Positions 9,082 through 17,538 of a DNA stretch of 47,548 nt are shown piece after piece (within the stretch, counting starts at the first letter, position 1; every line of letters starts with the position of its first letter). A program made the translations under genes and the position numbers. Source of the stretch: Gammaproteobacteria bacterium (lineage in GTDB: Bacteria; Pseudomonadota; Gammaproteobacteria; SZUA-152); the NCBI GenBank assembly GCA_013152545.1, contig JAADGF010000085.1:1-47548 (forward strand), written 5' to 3'. Under the pieces are notes generated by a model, which saw only the letters and a list, made by a program, of their open reading frames with translations, made no database searches and was not told where the DNA came from.

Positions 9082-9972
9082 TCAATCGTTATGGGTATAT
9101 GTGCTACCCTTTACTGGTAACCACCAGCCAAATGCAACAATCAACACAATCGCAGCCGCAAATAACCAAGTGACAGCATCAACACTTTCCTGCAACAACC
9201 AACTGGAAAATACCATGGTCATAAGCGGCAGCAATAACATAAGTTGACTCACCTTCGCAGCACCAGCAATTGCCATTCCATGATACCAAGGGAAGAATGC
9301 GAATAACTGACTCACCAACGCGACATAAAAAAAACCATACCAAGCCGACGCTGGCGCATCAATACCGGATTCATAAACACGAATAATCAGTGGTACTACT
9401 AAAACAGGAGCGCCAAACACCAATGCCCAACAGATTGTTTGCCAACCGCCCAAACGCTCACTGAGCCTTGCACCTTCGGCATAACCGATTGCAGCAACTA
9501 CCACAGCTATCACTAGCAGCCAATCTTCCGTCTCAATGACACCCTGACCTCGCCATAGAGAAAAAGCGCTAACGGTAGCAGCCCCCACTGCACTGACACA
9601 CCAAAATAACCACGGCAGATGCGCTTTACAACGCAACGTTACTACCAGTGCTGTTACTAAGGGCAAAACCCCCAACATAACCCCAGCATGTGCAGCAGAA
9701 ACTGCCTGCAATGCAAATGACAGCAATAACGGAAATAAAATCACAAGACAACAAGCTACGACCAAAAGGCTGATTAACGTATCCCGTGGCGGTAAACTCT
9801 GCTTAGTTATCCCTAATAGTAACGTAGCAAGAATGCCCGCTAAAACAGCACGCCCACAGCTAACAAATAGGGGATCAAGGTACAATACCGCAGCACGAGT
9901 CGCTGGTGGTGTCAGGCTAAACCCTGTTACCGCTACAAAACCCAGTAGTAACCCCCGCGTTTGCCTTGTCAT
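9082..9972 (-). CDS. EamA/DMT-family transporter (probable metabolite exporter)
   Basis: About 296 residues from the chosen start. It is almost entirely hydrophobic with roughly ten membrane segments in two halves, the EamA (10-TMS drug/metabolite) pattern. Recognisable pieces are RGLLLGFVAVTGFSLTPPATRAAV at the N-terminus, FVSCGRAVLAG after TM2, and a second half beginning near VVAAIGYAEGARLSERLGGW. The frame is open up to 10044, but the added 24 residues would overlap the divergent regulator and are not family-like. ATG at 9972 gives a proper N-terminus and has AAGG about 10 nt upstream. It is divergent from a MocR-type regulator, which probably controls it. The substrate is unknown; amino acids or related amines are common for this pairing. 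Confidence 0.85.
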   Translation of the reverse strand: MTRQTRGLLLGFVAVTGFSLTPPATRAAVLYLDPLFVSCGRAVLAGILATLLLGITKQSLPPRDTLISLLVVACCLVILFPLLLSFALQAVSAAHAGVMLGVLPLVTALVVTLRCKAHLPWLFWCVSAVGAATVSAFSLWRGQGVIETEDWLLVIAVVVAAIGYAEGARLSERLGGWQTICWALVFGAPVLVVPLIIRVYESGIDAPASAWYGFFYVALVSQLFAFFPWYHGMAIAGAAKVSQLMLLLPLMTMVFSSWLLQESVDAVTWLFAAAIVLIVAFGWWLPVKGSTYTHND

Positions 9973-10096
9973 TCGCCAGCACCTTGGAAAATAGTTGTTG
10001 TAAATCCAAAAATAGAGTAAAACTGTATTGCATAACAGATACAATTTAAGTTTAAAACAACCAGTACAGGTTAAAGGTACACAGAGTTGCCCGAAA

Positions 10097-11521
10097 ATGA
10101 CGATGACTGATCCAATACAATGTTATTTATATGAACAACTTGCTCAGGATTTAACACAATCCATTCAGGAAGGGGTATACGCAATCGGACAGCGTCTGCC
10201 CTCGCTAAGAAATATTAGTGAAACTTACGCCGTGAGTCTGGCCACCGTGATTCAATCCTATAGCCTGCTGGAACAAGCAGGTTATATAGAGGCTCGCCCG
10301 AAATCCGGCTATTATGTCCTGCCATGGAAAAAATTTCAGCCCAATGAACCACCGCTCACTCAACCTGTAATTAAACCAACCAACGTCAGCGTGGCGCAAT
10401 TAGCCATGTCGTTAATCCATGAGGCAAGGCAACAACATCTTGTTAAGCTAGGTGCCGCTGTACCTGAAGCAGATATTTTACCATTAGCCTCGTTGTCGCG
10501 AACTCTGGCTGGTGTATCTCGTCGGCACTGGCGTTCATTAGCTAACTATGAAAATGAAAATGGCAATGAAAATCTACGCAAACAAATCGCACGCCTAATG
10601 GCGGAATCAGGCTATCGTTGCAAATCAGAGGAAGTGATCATCACAAATGGCTGTCTGGAGTCACTCAACCTAGCATTACGCAGTGTCGCCAAACCTAGTG
10701 ATACCATCGCTATCGAATCCCCCACTTATTTCGGCATATTGCAAGTCATCGAAACACTAGGGATGCGCGCTCTTGAAATACCCACTCACCCGAACTATGG
10801 CATAGACCCCGATATACTGCAAAAAACGGTAAAAAAACAAAAAATAAGTGCTTGTGTATTAATCCCTAGTTTTAGCAACCCACTGGGTGCATGCATGCCC
10901 GATAAAAACAAGCAGCGTGTGGTAAGCCTATTGGAGCAGGCCGCTATTCCACTCATCGAGGATGATATCTATGGCGGGTTAAGCTATGAAACGCCAAGAC
11001 CAAAAAGCGCTAAAAGCTACGACAAAAGTGGTAATGTAATTTATTGCTCCTCATTTTCAAAAACTGTATCACCAGGTTTGCGCATAGGCTGGATATTACC
11101 AGGCCGGTTCACTGAACAAGTACGTTACAAGAAATTTCTTGGCAACATCAGCACTAGCGTGCACCCTCAAATAGCATTGGCAGAGTTTCTGGAGCGTGGA
11201 CTGTATCGAAAAAACACCCGACGGGCAGCACGCATTTATCACCGTCGCATGGAACAATTAAAACACTGGATTTCTGAATACTTCCCAGCCGACACACTAA
11301 TAACGCAGCCCAGAGGTGGTTTTTTACTGTGGCTGGAATTACCCAAAAACACCAATGCATTAACACTGTACCGCAACGCTATTGACAAACGCATTGCAAT
11401 TACACCCGGTATTTTATTTTCCGCACAGGGACAATATCAACACCATATTCGTTTAAGTTGCGGTGCAGTAGAAGGCGAGTTGGCACGAAAATCCCTTAAA
11501 ATATTAGGTGCCTTGGTCTAG
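10097..11521 (+). CDS. MocR/PdxR-type regulator: GntR winged helix fused to a PLP aminotransferase-like domain
   Basis: About 474 residues. The N-terminal GntR winged helix (about residues 5-75) shows YEQLAQDLTQSIQEGVY, GQRLPSLRNISETYAVS and GYIEARPKSGYYV. A linker leads to a fold-type-I aminotransferase domain (about 110-470) with the PLP lysine in SSFSKTVSPGLRIGW and the DDIYGGL aspartate. MocR proteins use PLP or an aminated effector to switch transcription of a divergent gene; here that is the EamA exporter, about 125 nt away. The frame is open from 10028, but ATG at 10097 or 10103 gives the family N-terminus. MocR regulators usually bind direct repeats in the shared intergenic region; I did not resolve them. 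Confidence 0.9.
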   Translation: MTMTDPIQCYLYEQLAQDLTQSIQEGVYAIGQRLPSLRNISETYAVSLATVIQSYSLLEQAGYIEARPKSGYYVLPWKKFQPNEPPLTQPVIKPTNVSVAQLAMSLIHEARQQHLVKLGAAVPEADILPLASLSRTLAGVSRRHWRSLANYENENGNENLRKQIARLMAESGYRCKSEEVIITNGCLESLNLALRSVAKPSDTIAIESPTYFGILQVIETLGMRALEIPTHPNYGIDPDILQKTVKKQKISACVLIPSFSNPLGACMPDKNKQRVVSLLEQAAIPLIEDDIYGGLSYETPRPKSAKSYDKSGNVIYCSSFSKTVSPGLRIGWILPGRFTEQVRYKKFLGNISTSVHPQIALAEFLERGLYRKNTRRAARIYHRRMEQLKHWISEYFPADTLITQPRGGFLLWLELPKNTNALTLYRNAIDKRIAITPGILFSAQGQYQHHIRLSCGAVEGELARKSLKILGALV

Positions 11522-11610
11522 GAGGAGGGTGTTTTTTTAGGCGAGGCATTGCTTAAAAGCGTGCACATTCCTAAGCAATAGCGTGAACTGCTTAGACTCA
11601 ACTAATTAAG

Positions 11611-12408
11611 CTAACTCAATATCTCTACTGTCATTCCTACTGCAATGTCTCCTTGGGAATCGGCAATAACATTTTGTCCAAAATAAATTTTACCATCCCG
11701 CCTCCGGTAACTTATCAAGGTACGCGTGGGCTCCTGCCCTCTCTCTGCGGTATGCAGGTCAATATTGGGGATGACACAACGACTACAAGGTTTCACCACG
11801 CGAAAAGTTAACTCACCAATACGAATTCGATGCCAACCGTCTTCGGCGAAGGGTTTACAACCACGCACCACTAAATTAGGGCGAAAACGTGCGATGGAAA
11901 TCGGAGTATCAAGACGATGATTAAGATCATCGAGAGAGGCCTGGGACAATAGCAAAACCGGGAAGCCATCGCTAAACGCTATTCGATCCCCTTGCTGTGC
12001 ATAGTTAAGGTCTACCTGACGAACTTCGTTGTCAGGAAAATACATTAAACGGGATTTTACATTCAAAAACCGGCTCAACCAGTGTGCAACCGCATCTCCA
12101 CAATCGGCAACATTGCATTGGTCCTTCCAAATAGTCACTTTGGTACAAGCCTCTACAGCAGGAATAACCACAGTAATTTCTGTCATGTGCGGCGCTTGTA
12201 ACACCAAGCCGTGATCCATCAATCGTACATGAATCAGACTCATTCTAGCCTGTTGTCGCTGAGTCATAAATTTGTAGTTACTGTCCACAACCATCCAACG
12301 ACGATCATGTTTAAATCCAAAGTGGTCCAATGAAGCACATTGCAATGAAATCGGTGCCATGGATTTTACCGGATATATCACCAATTCACTTACCTGCACT
12401 TCAGTCAT
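11611..12408 (-). CDS. MOSC-domain protein, YcbX-like
   Basis: 265 residues with an N-terminal beta-barrel MOSC domain (starting VSELVIYPVKSMAPISL, then HDRRWMVVD) and a C-terminal MOSC domain (about 130-265: FSDGFPVLLLSQASLDDLN, RFRPNLVVRGCKPFAEDGW, VVKPCSRCVIPNID). The conserved MOSC cysteine is within KPCSRC. The family hands sulfur to, or carries, the molybdenum cofactor; E. coli YcbX reduces N-hydroxylated bases. There is no C-terminal 2Fe-2S ferredoxin domain (E. coli YcbX is about 369 residues), so the electron donor must be separate. It overlaps the stop of the upstream DUF1415 gene by 4 nt (ATGA), so the two are translationally coupled. Confidence 0.88.
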   Translation of the reverse strand: MTEVQVSELVIYPVKSMAPISLQCASLDHFGFKHDRRWMVVDSNYKFMTQRQQARMSLIHVRLMDHGLVLQAPHMTEITVVIPAVEACTKVTIWKDQCNVADCGDAVAHWLSRFLNVKSRLMYFPDNEVRQVDLNYAQQGDRIAFSDGFPVLLLSQASLDDLNHRLDTPISIARFRPNLVVRGCKPFAEDGWHRIRIGELTFRVVKPCSRCVIPNIDLHTAERGQEPTRTLISYRRRDGKIYFGQNVIADSQGDIAVGMTVEILS

Positions 12409-12968
12409 GACCCTTTCTCATCAACTTTTTTGCAAGCCGCCAACATAGACTGCATCTGGGCTAACCCTTTTCTTCTGGCGTATTGAATATTGCGTTCAGG
12501 AATCCGTTCCAGTTCACCGTGGTGCGCCACTGCATTAGTCACACTGGACTCCCTTAGCAAGTGCAACATCGGATACACTGAACGATTCGTATAATTTGCC
12601 GGGTCGTGCATAGTCGCCCCTTCAAAACAATAATCAGGATGAAAACTAGCAAGCTGATACACACCTTCATAGCCCTGATCCTTCAAGAGCAATTCAGAAA
12701 TATCGACAAAATGTAAATAATCGTCAAATTTCTGATACGCTTTGTCCAATATTATTAAGCTTGTTTCCACATGAGTAGATACGTCCAGTAATAAACACTC
12801 CCTAAGCAACGCCTCCAGAATTTGTTCTGTTTTAACAGTGGAGATAACATTGTAATGAATGCTGTTCTGCTCCAACACGGGCTTTGCAAACGGACAAAAA
12901 CCACATTTGACAATAATCGATTCAAGCCATAACCGGGTGTGTTTAATAATTTGTTGCTCTCTGTCCAA
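12405..12968 (-). CDS. DUF1415 family protein
   Basis: 187 residues. The family signature strings are present: CGFCPFAKPVL near residue 22, then EGVYQLASFHPDYCFEG, PANYTNRSVYPMLHLLRE and ERIPERNI. The CxxC and the histidine of SFHPDY look like possible metal or redox residues but no function is established that I know of. It is soluble with no signal peptide. It is the first gene of a two-gene unit with the MOSC protein (4-nt overlap), which hints at a link to molybdenum-cofactor or sulfur chemistry (inference). Confidence 0.85.
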   Translation of the reverse strand: MDREQQIIKHTRLWLESIIVKCGFCPFAKPVLEQNSIHYNVISTVKTEQILEALLRECLLLDVSTHVETSLIILDKAYQKFDDYLHFVDISELLLKDQGYEGVYQLASFHPDYCFEGATMHDPANYTNRSVYPMLHLLRESSVTNAVAHHGELERIPERNIQYARRKGLAQMQSMLAACKKVDEKGS

Positions 12969-13041
12969 AGCTAACTAACTCCACCTGATTTTCCGTCAGA
13001 CCATATTGAATTGATGTGAATGTGTAAAGCAGATACGCTAG

Positions 13042-13222
13042 GAGCCTGTCCGAGAATAGAAAGCCTATTGCGAAAACGCCATGTTGAGTGCATTTTTTCG
13101 ATCACTACGTTAAATAGGCTCAATATTCGCCTCAAATACCAAAAGTAGGTGCCTGATGCAATCGAAAAAATGCACTCATAATGGCGTTCCCCCGCGACGG
13201 CAGCTATTCCCGGACAGGCCCT
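13042..13222. repeat. Palindromic dispersed element bounded by GCCTGTCCGAGAATAG
   Basis: The left end (GAGCCTGTCCGAGAATAG at 13042-13059) and the right end (CTATTCCCGGACAGGC at 13204-13219) are inverted copies. The inner arms also pair: about 13081-13102 and 13160-13184 share GAGTGCATTTTTTCGAT and its complement. The whole 181 bp is therefore a long imperfect palindrome with a central loop of about 58 nt and no coding frame, like a MITE or a large REP element. Related ends occur at 25432, 29100 and 38537. Confidence 0.75.
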
Positions 13223-13289
13223 CTAGTGAGAAATATCACTACTCATTCCTTGAGTGAAGCCGGTAAAAACACAATATTCCAATTGTTTC

Positions 13290-13710
13290 AAAGACTTATT
13301 ATGGTAACCTAATAAACGCTCAATGGATAAATTTAGGTTATCCTAACACACCAGTTGAATCACCACAGAGCGACGAAGACATATTACCTCACCTAAAATG
13401 CACCTTTTGAGATTACAATGCCGTAGTACGCAATGATGGCACAGAACATTCTTCAAACCAGGCAATAAATAGCACCCTCGCCGCCTATCAGTATAACGTT
13501 AACCCAAGCATACGAGAAAAATTGCAGGAATAAAGTGCAGAAATATACCCAGTGCGGATAAGTTTTCCGGATTAAAGAGTACGTATGAGCTGTTGCCTAG
13601 CGGTATTATGAATAAGGCCAGCAAAAATAAACGTAAGCGGATGTATCGACATCGTAACAGACTGGACGTTATGAAACTGATCCGGCCCACACGGGTAACG
13701 CTTAATGTCA
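13290..13710 (+). pseudogene. Possible decayed gene, family not recognised
   Basis: About 85 codons are open around 13285-13530 with a single internal stop near 13411. After a frame change, about 70 more codons run to 13708. Residue composition of both parts is ordinary (mixed polar and charged, such as DYNAVVRNDGTEHSSNQ and SGLKSTYELLPSG) rather than the biased composition of random antisense frames. I do not recognise the product. It may equally be chance. Confidence 0.2.
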
Positions 13711-13985
13711 CCTGATCAATGCTGACCAATCAACACCGCCATTCCTTGACTATCCCGAGCACCGCAAGAACACATCATCATGCATTCCATGATTACCAAC
13801 CATGCCAAAAACAAAAGAAAGGGGATTGTATTGCTGTTGAAGCAAGCGCTAACATTCAGCACATAGTCATTGACAATCGCACTCCGCTGCTTGGCCTATG
13901 CACCAAATTTACGTGCTTTGCGAACACGGCACACAAGCGCTAGAAGTGACGCAGACACACCAGGAAACCGATTTATCGACCGGCC

Positions 13986-14201
13986 TTAACCCACAACGGT
14001 AACATTATCAGCTTGGGGGCCTTTTTGCCCCTGCGTCACTTCAAAAGTAACCTGTTGACCTTCCTGTAAATTTCGACGCCCAGAACCATTAATCGCACGA
14101 AAATGTACAAACACATCAGGACCATTTTCCCGCGTAATAAATCCAAAGCCTTTATCTTCATTAAACCATTTAACCACACCGGATGTTAATTGATCTGACA
14201 T
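13986..14201 (-). CDS. Cold-shock-domain protein (CspA family)
   Basis: 71 residues. A single OB-fold cold-shock domain with RNP1 KGFGFITRE and RNP2 VFVHFRAI, preceded by [11 protein letters not shown]; binds single-stranded RNA and DNA. The frame is open up to 14300, but ATG at 14201 is the family start and has AAGAGG a few bases upstream. The extra upstream stretch is better read as the long 5' leader common in csp genes. The C-terminus [14 protein letters not shown] is typical. Which paralogue this is (constitutive or cold-induced) cannot be told from sequence. Confidence 0.95.
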   Translation of the reverse strand: MSDQLTSGVVKWFNEDKGFGFITRENGPDVFVHFRAINGSGRRNLQEGQQVTFEVTQGQKGPQADNVTVVG

Positions 14202-14689
14202 ACTAATCCTCTTGCTACACGACGAGCCAAGCTTAGCTATTGGCACAGTAAATTTATATTCCGCATCAGAACTAAACCAACAATAATGATGCGCCCACAA
14301 CGTGAACCGCGTTATTCCAGCACATTACTCAACTATAGACACATTTCTCCGTTTAGCCATTGTTTTTGTTATAAAGAATACTGTTAGATATAAAATTTTT
14401 GTGATAAACCAAACGACGGAGTAACATTCGGCCAAAAATATTAGCCCACTTTATTGCTATCATGGCGCATTGATCCAGCCAAAAGGTCTTCTTAATCGTC
14501 GTTGAGCACCCAATCACCGCTGACATACCGCAAGCACAATTAAGCGCTAACTTACCGATAACTCGACAGCAGAATTTTATGTTATATTGCAATATCCTAA
14601 CGTTTTAACAGCATCAGTTGGCAAAAAGCACCGCACAAAACCATTTTAAGCTTTTAATACAAAATTAAACAACACCTCCCTCATATCTT
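14202..14689. other. Divergent gap between the cold-shock gene and the YgiQ-like gene
   Basis: About 490 nt, AT-rich around 14340-14410. It should contain the leader and promoter of the cold-shock gene on the minus strand and the promoter of the YgiQ-like gene on the plus strand. No further gene or RNA is recognised, and I cannot place the promoters reliably. Confidence 0.4.
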
Positions 14690-16864
14690 ATGCACATACC
14701 CGTAAACATTTTTTCTTATCGTCAGTACTGGGCCAAGCGGTTTGGTATCGCACCAGTATTACCTATGTCAGGCAAAGAAATGGACGACCTGGGCTGGGAC
14801 AGCTGCGATATCATTATTGTTACCGGTGATGCCTATGTAGATCACCCTAGCTTTGGCATGGCATTAGTGGGTCGCCTGCTGGAAGCTCAGGGATTTCGCG
14901 TGGGTATCATTGCACAGCCAGACTGGCGTAATAAAGACGCCTTAACCGTTCTGGGAAAACCCAATCTTTTTTTTGGTATCACTGCGGGTAACATGGACTC
15001 CATGGTAAACCGATACACATCCGACCGTAGAATTCGCAGCAATGATGCCTATACACCCGATGCTCAAGGTGGCAAACGTCCGGACAAATCAGTGGTGGTC
15101 TATGCGCAACGCGCAAGAGAGGCATTTAAAGGCGTACCCATTATCATTGGCGGCATTGAAGCCAGCCTACGGCGTATTGCACACTTTGATTATTGGTCTG
15201 AAAAAGTACGACGCTCCATATTGCCAGACTCAAAAGCCGACCTGCTGGTCTTTGGTAATGCTGAACGCGCCATTGTAGAATTAGCCCATCGCTTAGCCAA
15301 AGGCGAACCGATAACAGCAATTACTGATATACGCGGCACGGCATTTATGACAAAAACCGTGCCGCTTGATTGGACCATTGTTGATTCAACCACTGTTGAC
15401 TCCACCGATCTTAACCAACCTGGCAACATCCAAGCTCCCGCTAACCCCTATGCTGAAAAAACGGCTTGCAAAACAAACGATGATGCTGACAATCGAAAAT
15501 ATCGCACCGAAAATATTGTTCATTTTGAATCAATGCGCGTCAAACTGGACCGTTCTAAAACGGTTATACGCTTGCCTTCCTACGATCAGGTGGCCAACGA
15601 CAAAGTACTTTACGCTCATACCTCACGTGTATTTCATCTAGAAACCAACCCCGGCAATGCCCGAAGCTTAATGCAGCAGCACGGCAAACGTAACGTATGG
15701 CTCAATCCACCACCACTTCCTTTAACCACAGAGGAACTGGATCAAGTTTACGAATTACCCTATATGCGCAAACCACATCCTGCCTACGGCAAGGCTAGAA
15801 TACCGGCATGGGAGATGATTCGATTCTCCGTTAATATCATGCGTGGCTGTTTTGGTGGATGCACTTTTTGCTCCATTACCGAACACGAAGGGCGTATTAT
15901 TCAAAGCCGGTCTGAAGACTCCATCATTAAGGAAATAGAAACCATACGTGATACCGTACCTGGATTCACTGGTCAGATTTCCGACCTCGGTGGACCCACT
16001 GCCAATATGTATGAACTTAAATGTAAAAGTAAAAAAATTGAATCGGCATGCCGACGTCTGTCTTGTGTTTTTCCTGACATTTGTTCAAACCTGAATACCG
16101 ATCATCAGCCTTTGATCAACTTATATAAACGCGCCCGCAAACTATCCGGCATCAAAAAAATAGTTGTCGCCTCCGGCTTGCGTTATGATTTAGCCATTCG
16201 CTCCCCGCAATACGTTAAAGAATTAGTCACTCATCATGTGGGCGGGTATCTTAAAATTGCACCAGAACATACCGAGCAAGCACCTTTGAGCAAAATGATG
16301 AAACCCGGTATTGGCTCTTATGAAAAATTCAAACAAATGTTCGATAAATACTCTGCTCAAGCTGGCAAAGAACAATACCTAATTCCTTATTTCATATCAG
16401 CCCATCCCGGCACCAGTGATAACGATATGTTAAATTTGGCCTTATGGCTAAAGCAGAATAAATTTAAACCGGATCAGGTCCAGGCTTTTTTACCGACACC
16501 GCTAGCCATCGCCTCTGCAATGTATCACACCGAAAAAAATCCTTTGCGGAAAGTAACACGCCAATCAGAACACGTCAGCGTACCCAGAGGCACCAAACAG
16601 CGGAGGCTACATAAGGCATTCTTGCGTTATCATGACCCGGAAAACTGGCCTGTGCTAAGAGATGCATTAAAAAAAATGGGCCGCGCTGACCTAATCGGCA
16701 ATGGCAAACGCCACCTGGTTCCTGCTTGGCAACCAGCAGGCACCGCTATCGCCGGTTCATTTAATGCTTCCCGGCAGCGCCATCACGCTAAATTTCCAAA
16801 AAAACCAAATCGGCTTATTCCAGGAAACCGTACTGGCAAAACTCGACGTAACCATTCGGGTTAA
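14690..16864 (+). CDS. YgiQ-family radical SAM protein
   Basis: 724 residues, close to the usual 700-740. The N-terminal domain of the family is clear: [31 protein letters not shown], followed by [17 protein letters not shown]. The radical SAM motif is C387-x3-C391-x2-C394 in [18 protein letters not shown], which binds the 4Fe-4S cluster that cleaves SAM. Later strings such as GHQISDLGG-like [20 protein letters not shown] and PYFISAHPG also fit. The reaction catalysed by YgiQ proteins is not established to my knowledge. It is a stand-alone gene converging on a small parvulin gene. I chose the ATG at 14690 because it gives the standard N-terminus; the ribosome site is weak. Confidence 0.93.
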   Translation: MHIPVNIFSYRQYWAKRFGIAPVLPMSGKEMDDLGWDSCDIIIVTGDAYVDHPSFGMALVGRLLEAQGFRVGIIAQPDWRNKDALTVLGKPNLFFGITAGNMDSMVNRYTSDRRIRSNDAYTPDAQGGKRPDKSVVVYAQRAREAFKGVPIIIGGIEASLRRIAHFDYWSEKVRRSILPDSKADLLVFGNAERAIVELAHRLAKGEPITAITDIRGTAFMTKTVPLDWTIVDSTTVDSTDLNQPGNIQAPANPYAEKTACKTNDDADNRKYRTENIVHFESMRVKLDRSKTVIRLPSYDQVANDKVLYAHTSRVFHLETNPGNARSLMQQHGKRNVWLNPPPLPLTTEELDQVYELPYMRKPHPAYGKARIPAWEMIRFSVNIMRGCFGGCTFCSITEHEGRIIQSRSEDSIIKEIETIRDTVPGFTGQISDLGGPTANMYELKCKSKKIESACRRLSCVFPDICSNLNTDHQPLINLYKRARKLSGIKKIVVASGLRYDLAIRSPQYVKELVTHHVGGYLKIAPEHTEQAPLSKMMKPGIGSYEKFKQMFDKYSAQAGKEQYLIPYFISAHPGTSDNDMLNLALWLKQNKFKPDQVQAFLPTPLAIASAMYHTEKNPLRKVTRQSEHVSVPRGTKQRRLHKAFLRYHDPENWPVLRDALKKMGRADLIGNGKRHLVPAWQPAGTAIAGSFNASRQRHHAKFPKKPNRLIPGNRTGKTRRNHSG

Positions 16865-16938
16865 TTATTGATTAAAAACCATATTAACATACCTATAACG
16901 TTTAAAATGCCCAACACTCTGCAACAGCATTAACGCTT

Positions 16939-16960
16939 TGTCCGGTACAGGTACCGGACA
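16939..16960. terminator. Inverted repeat between two convergent genes
   Basis: A perfect 10-bp inverted repeat, TGTCCGGTAC-AG-GTACCGGACA, sits between the converging YgiQ-like and parvulin genes, where a bidirectional terminator would be expected. No long T-run follows on either strand, so termination strength is doubtful. A protein-binding site is the alternative. Confidence 0.4.
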
Positions 16961-16990
16961 TTACACATGCTTAGGAACGTACACGGTTCC

Positions 16991-17275
16991 TTATTCGTCA
17001 TTTCGACGAGTGATTTCAATAAGGTGGTAACCGAATTGGGTCTCTACCGGCCCATGAACTTTGCCAAGTTCCCCACTAAAAACGACCTGATCAAATTCTT
17101 TTACCATCTGACCGGGAGAAAACTCACCGAGCCCTCCCCCTTGCTGTCCTGATGGACATTGAGAATGTTGTTTCGCAATATCGGCAAAATCTGCACCACT
17201 TTCAATTTGATTTTTGAGGTCTTCACACTTTTCCTGGGATTCCACCAGAATATGCCGTGCAGCTGCTTTAGGCAT
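16991..17275 (-). CDS. ppiC: Small parvulin-type peptidyl-prolyl isomerase (PpiC)
   Basis: 94 residues, a single stand-alone parvulin domain without signal peptide, as in E. coli PpiC (93 residues). The family strings are AAARHILVES near the N-terminus, ADFADIAKQHSQCPSG, GGGLGEFSPGQMVKEFD and PVETQFGYHLIEITRR. The two histidines (HILV, GYHLI) and the phenylalanine/methionine pocket positions are kept. It acts in the cytoplasm, catalysing cis-trans isomerisation of Xaa-Pro bonds. Convergent with the YgiQ-like gene. Confidence 0.93.
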   Translation of the reverse strand: MPKAAARHILVESQEKCEDLKNQIESGADFADIAKQHSQCPSGQQGGGLGEFSPGQMVKEFDQVVFSGELGKVHGPVETQFGYHLIEITRRNDE

Positions 17276-17538
17276 GGTATATCTCCATTACGTAGTTATG
17301 ATAATAACGGTATTATAAAGTATTAACCGATGTACTGGATACCTCGACAATGCTGTTTTTATGCATCCGTCAACGTTTAACCTAAAAAATTCGACTAAAC
17401 CACGGAAATTTGAGCACTAAATAGGGACGTTGTTACGTGCAGAGGTTTTAGCAAACCGGTTTTACTGACAACATCCCCGAGTTACAATAACCGGACTCAA
17501 ATGGGCATTTTCCCGCGAAAAATTAAAACTGATTAGAG

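Larger units (their letters stand above)
12969..13985. other. 1-kb gap without a recognisable intact gene
   Basis: Apart from the palindromic repeat at 13042-13222, I see no intact gene. A plus-strand open run at about 13285-13530 is broken by one stop, near 13411. A second, overlapping open run in another frame covers about 13500-13710 and lacks a start codon. The two could be pieces of a decayed gene. A 76-codon minus-strand frame over 13499-13729 has only a TTG start and no ribosome site. Confidence 0.4.

Noticed and set aside
14353-14592. A 79-codon minus-strand frame upstream of the cold-shock gene
   Set aside because: No ribosome site, no motif, and located in the region expected to hold promoters.
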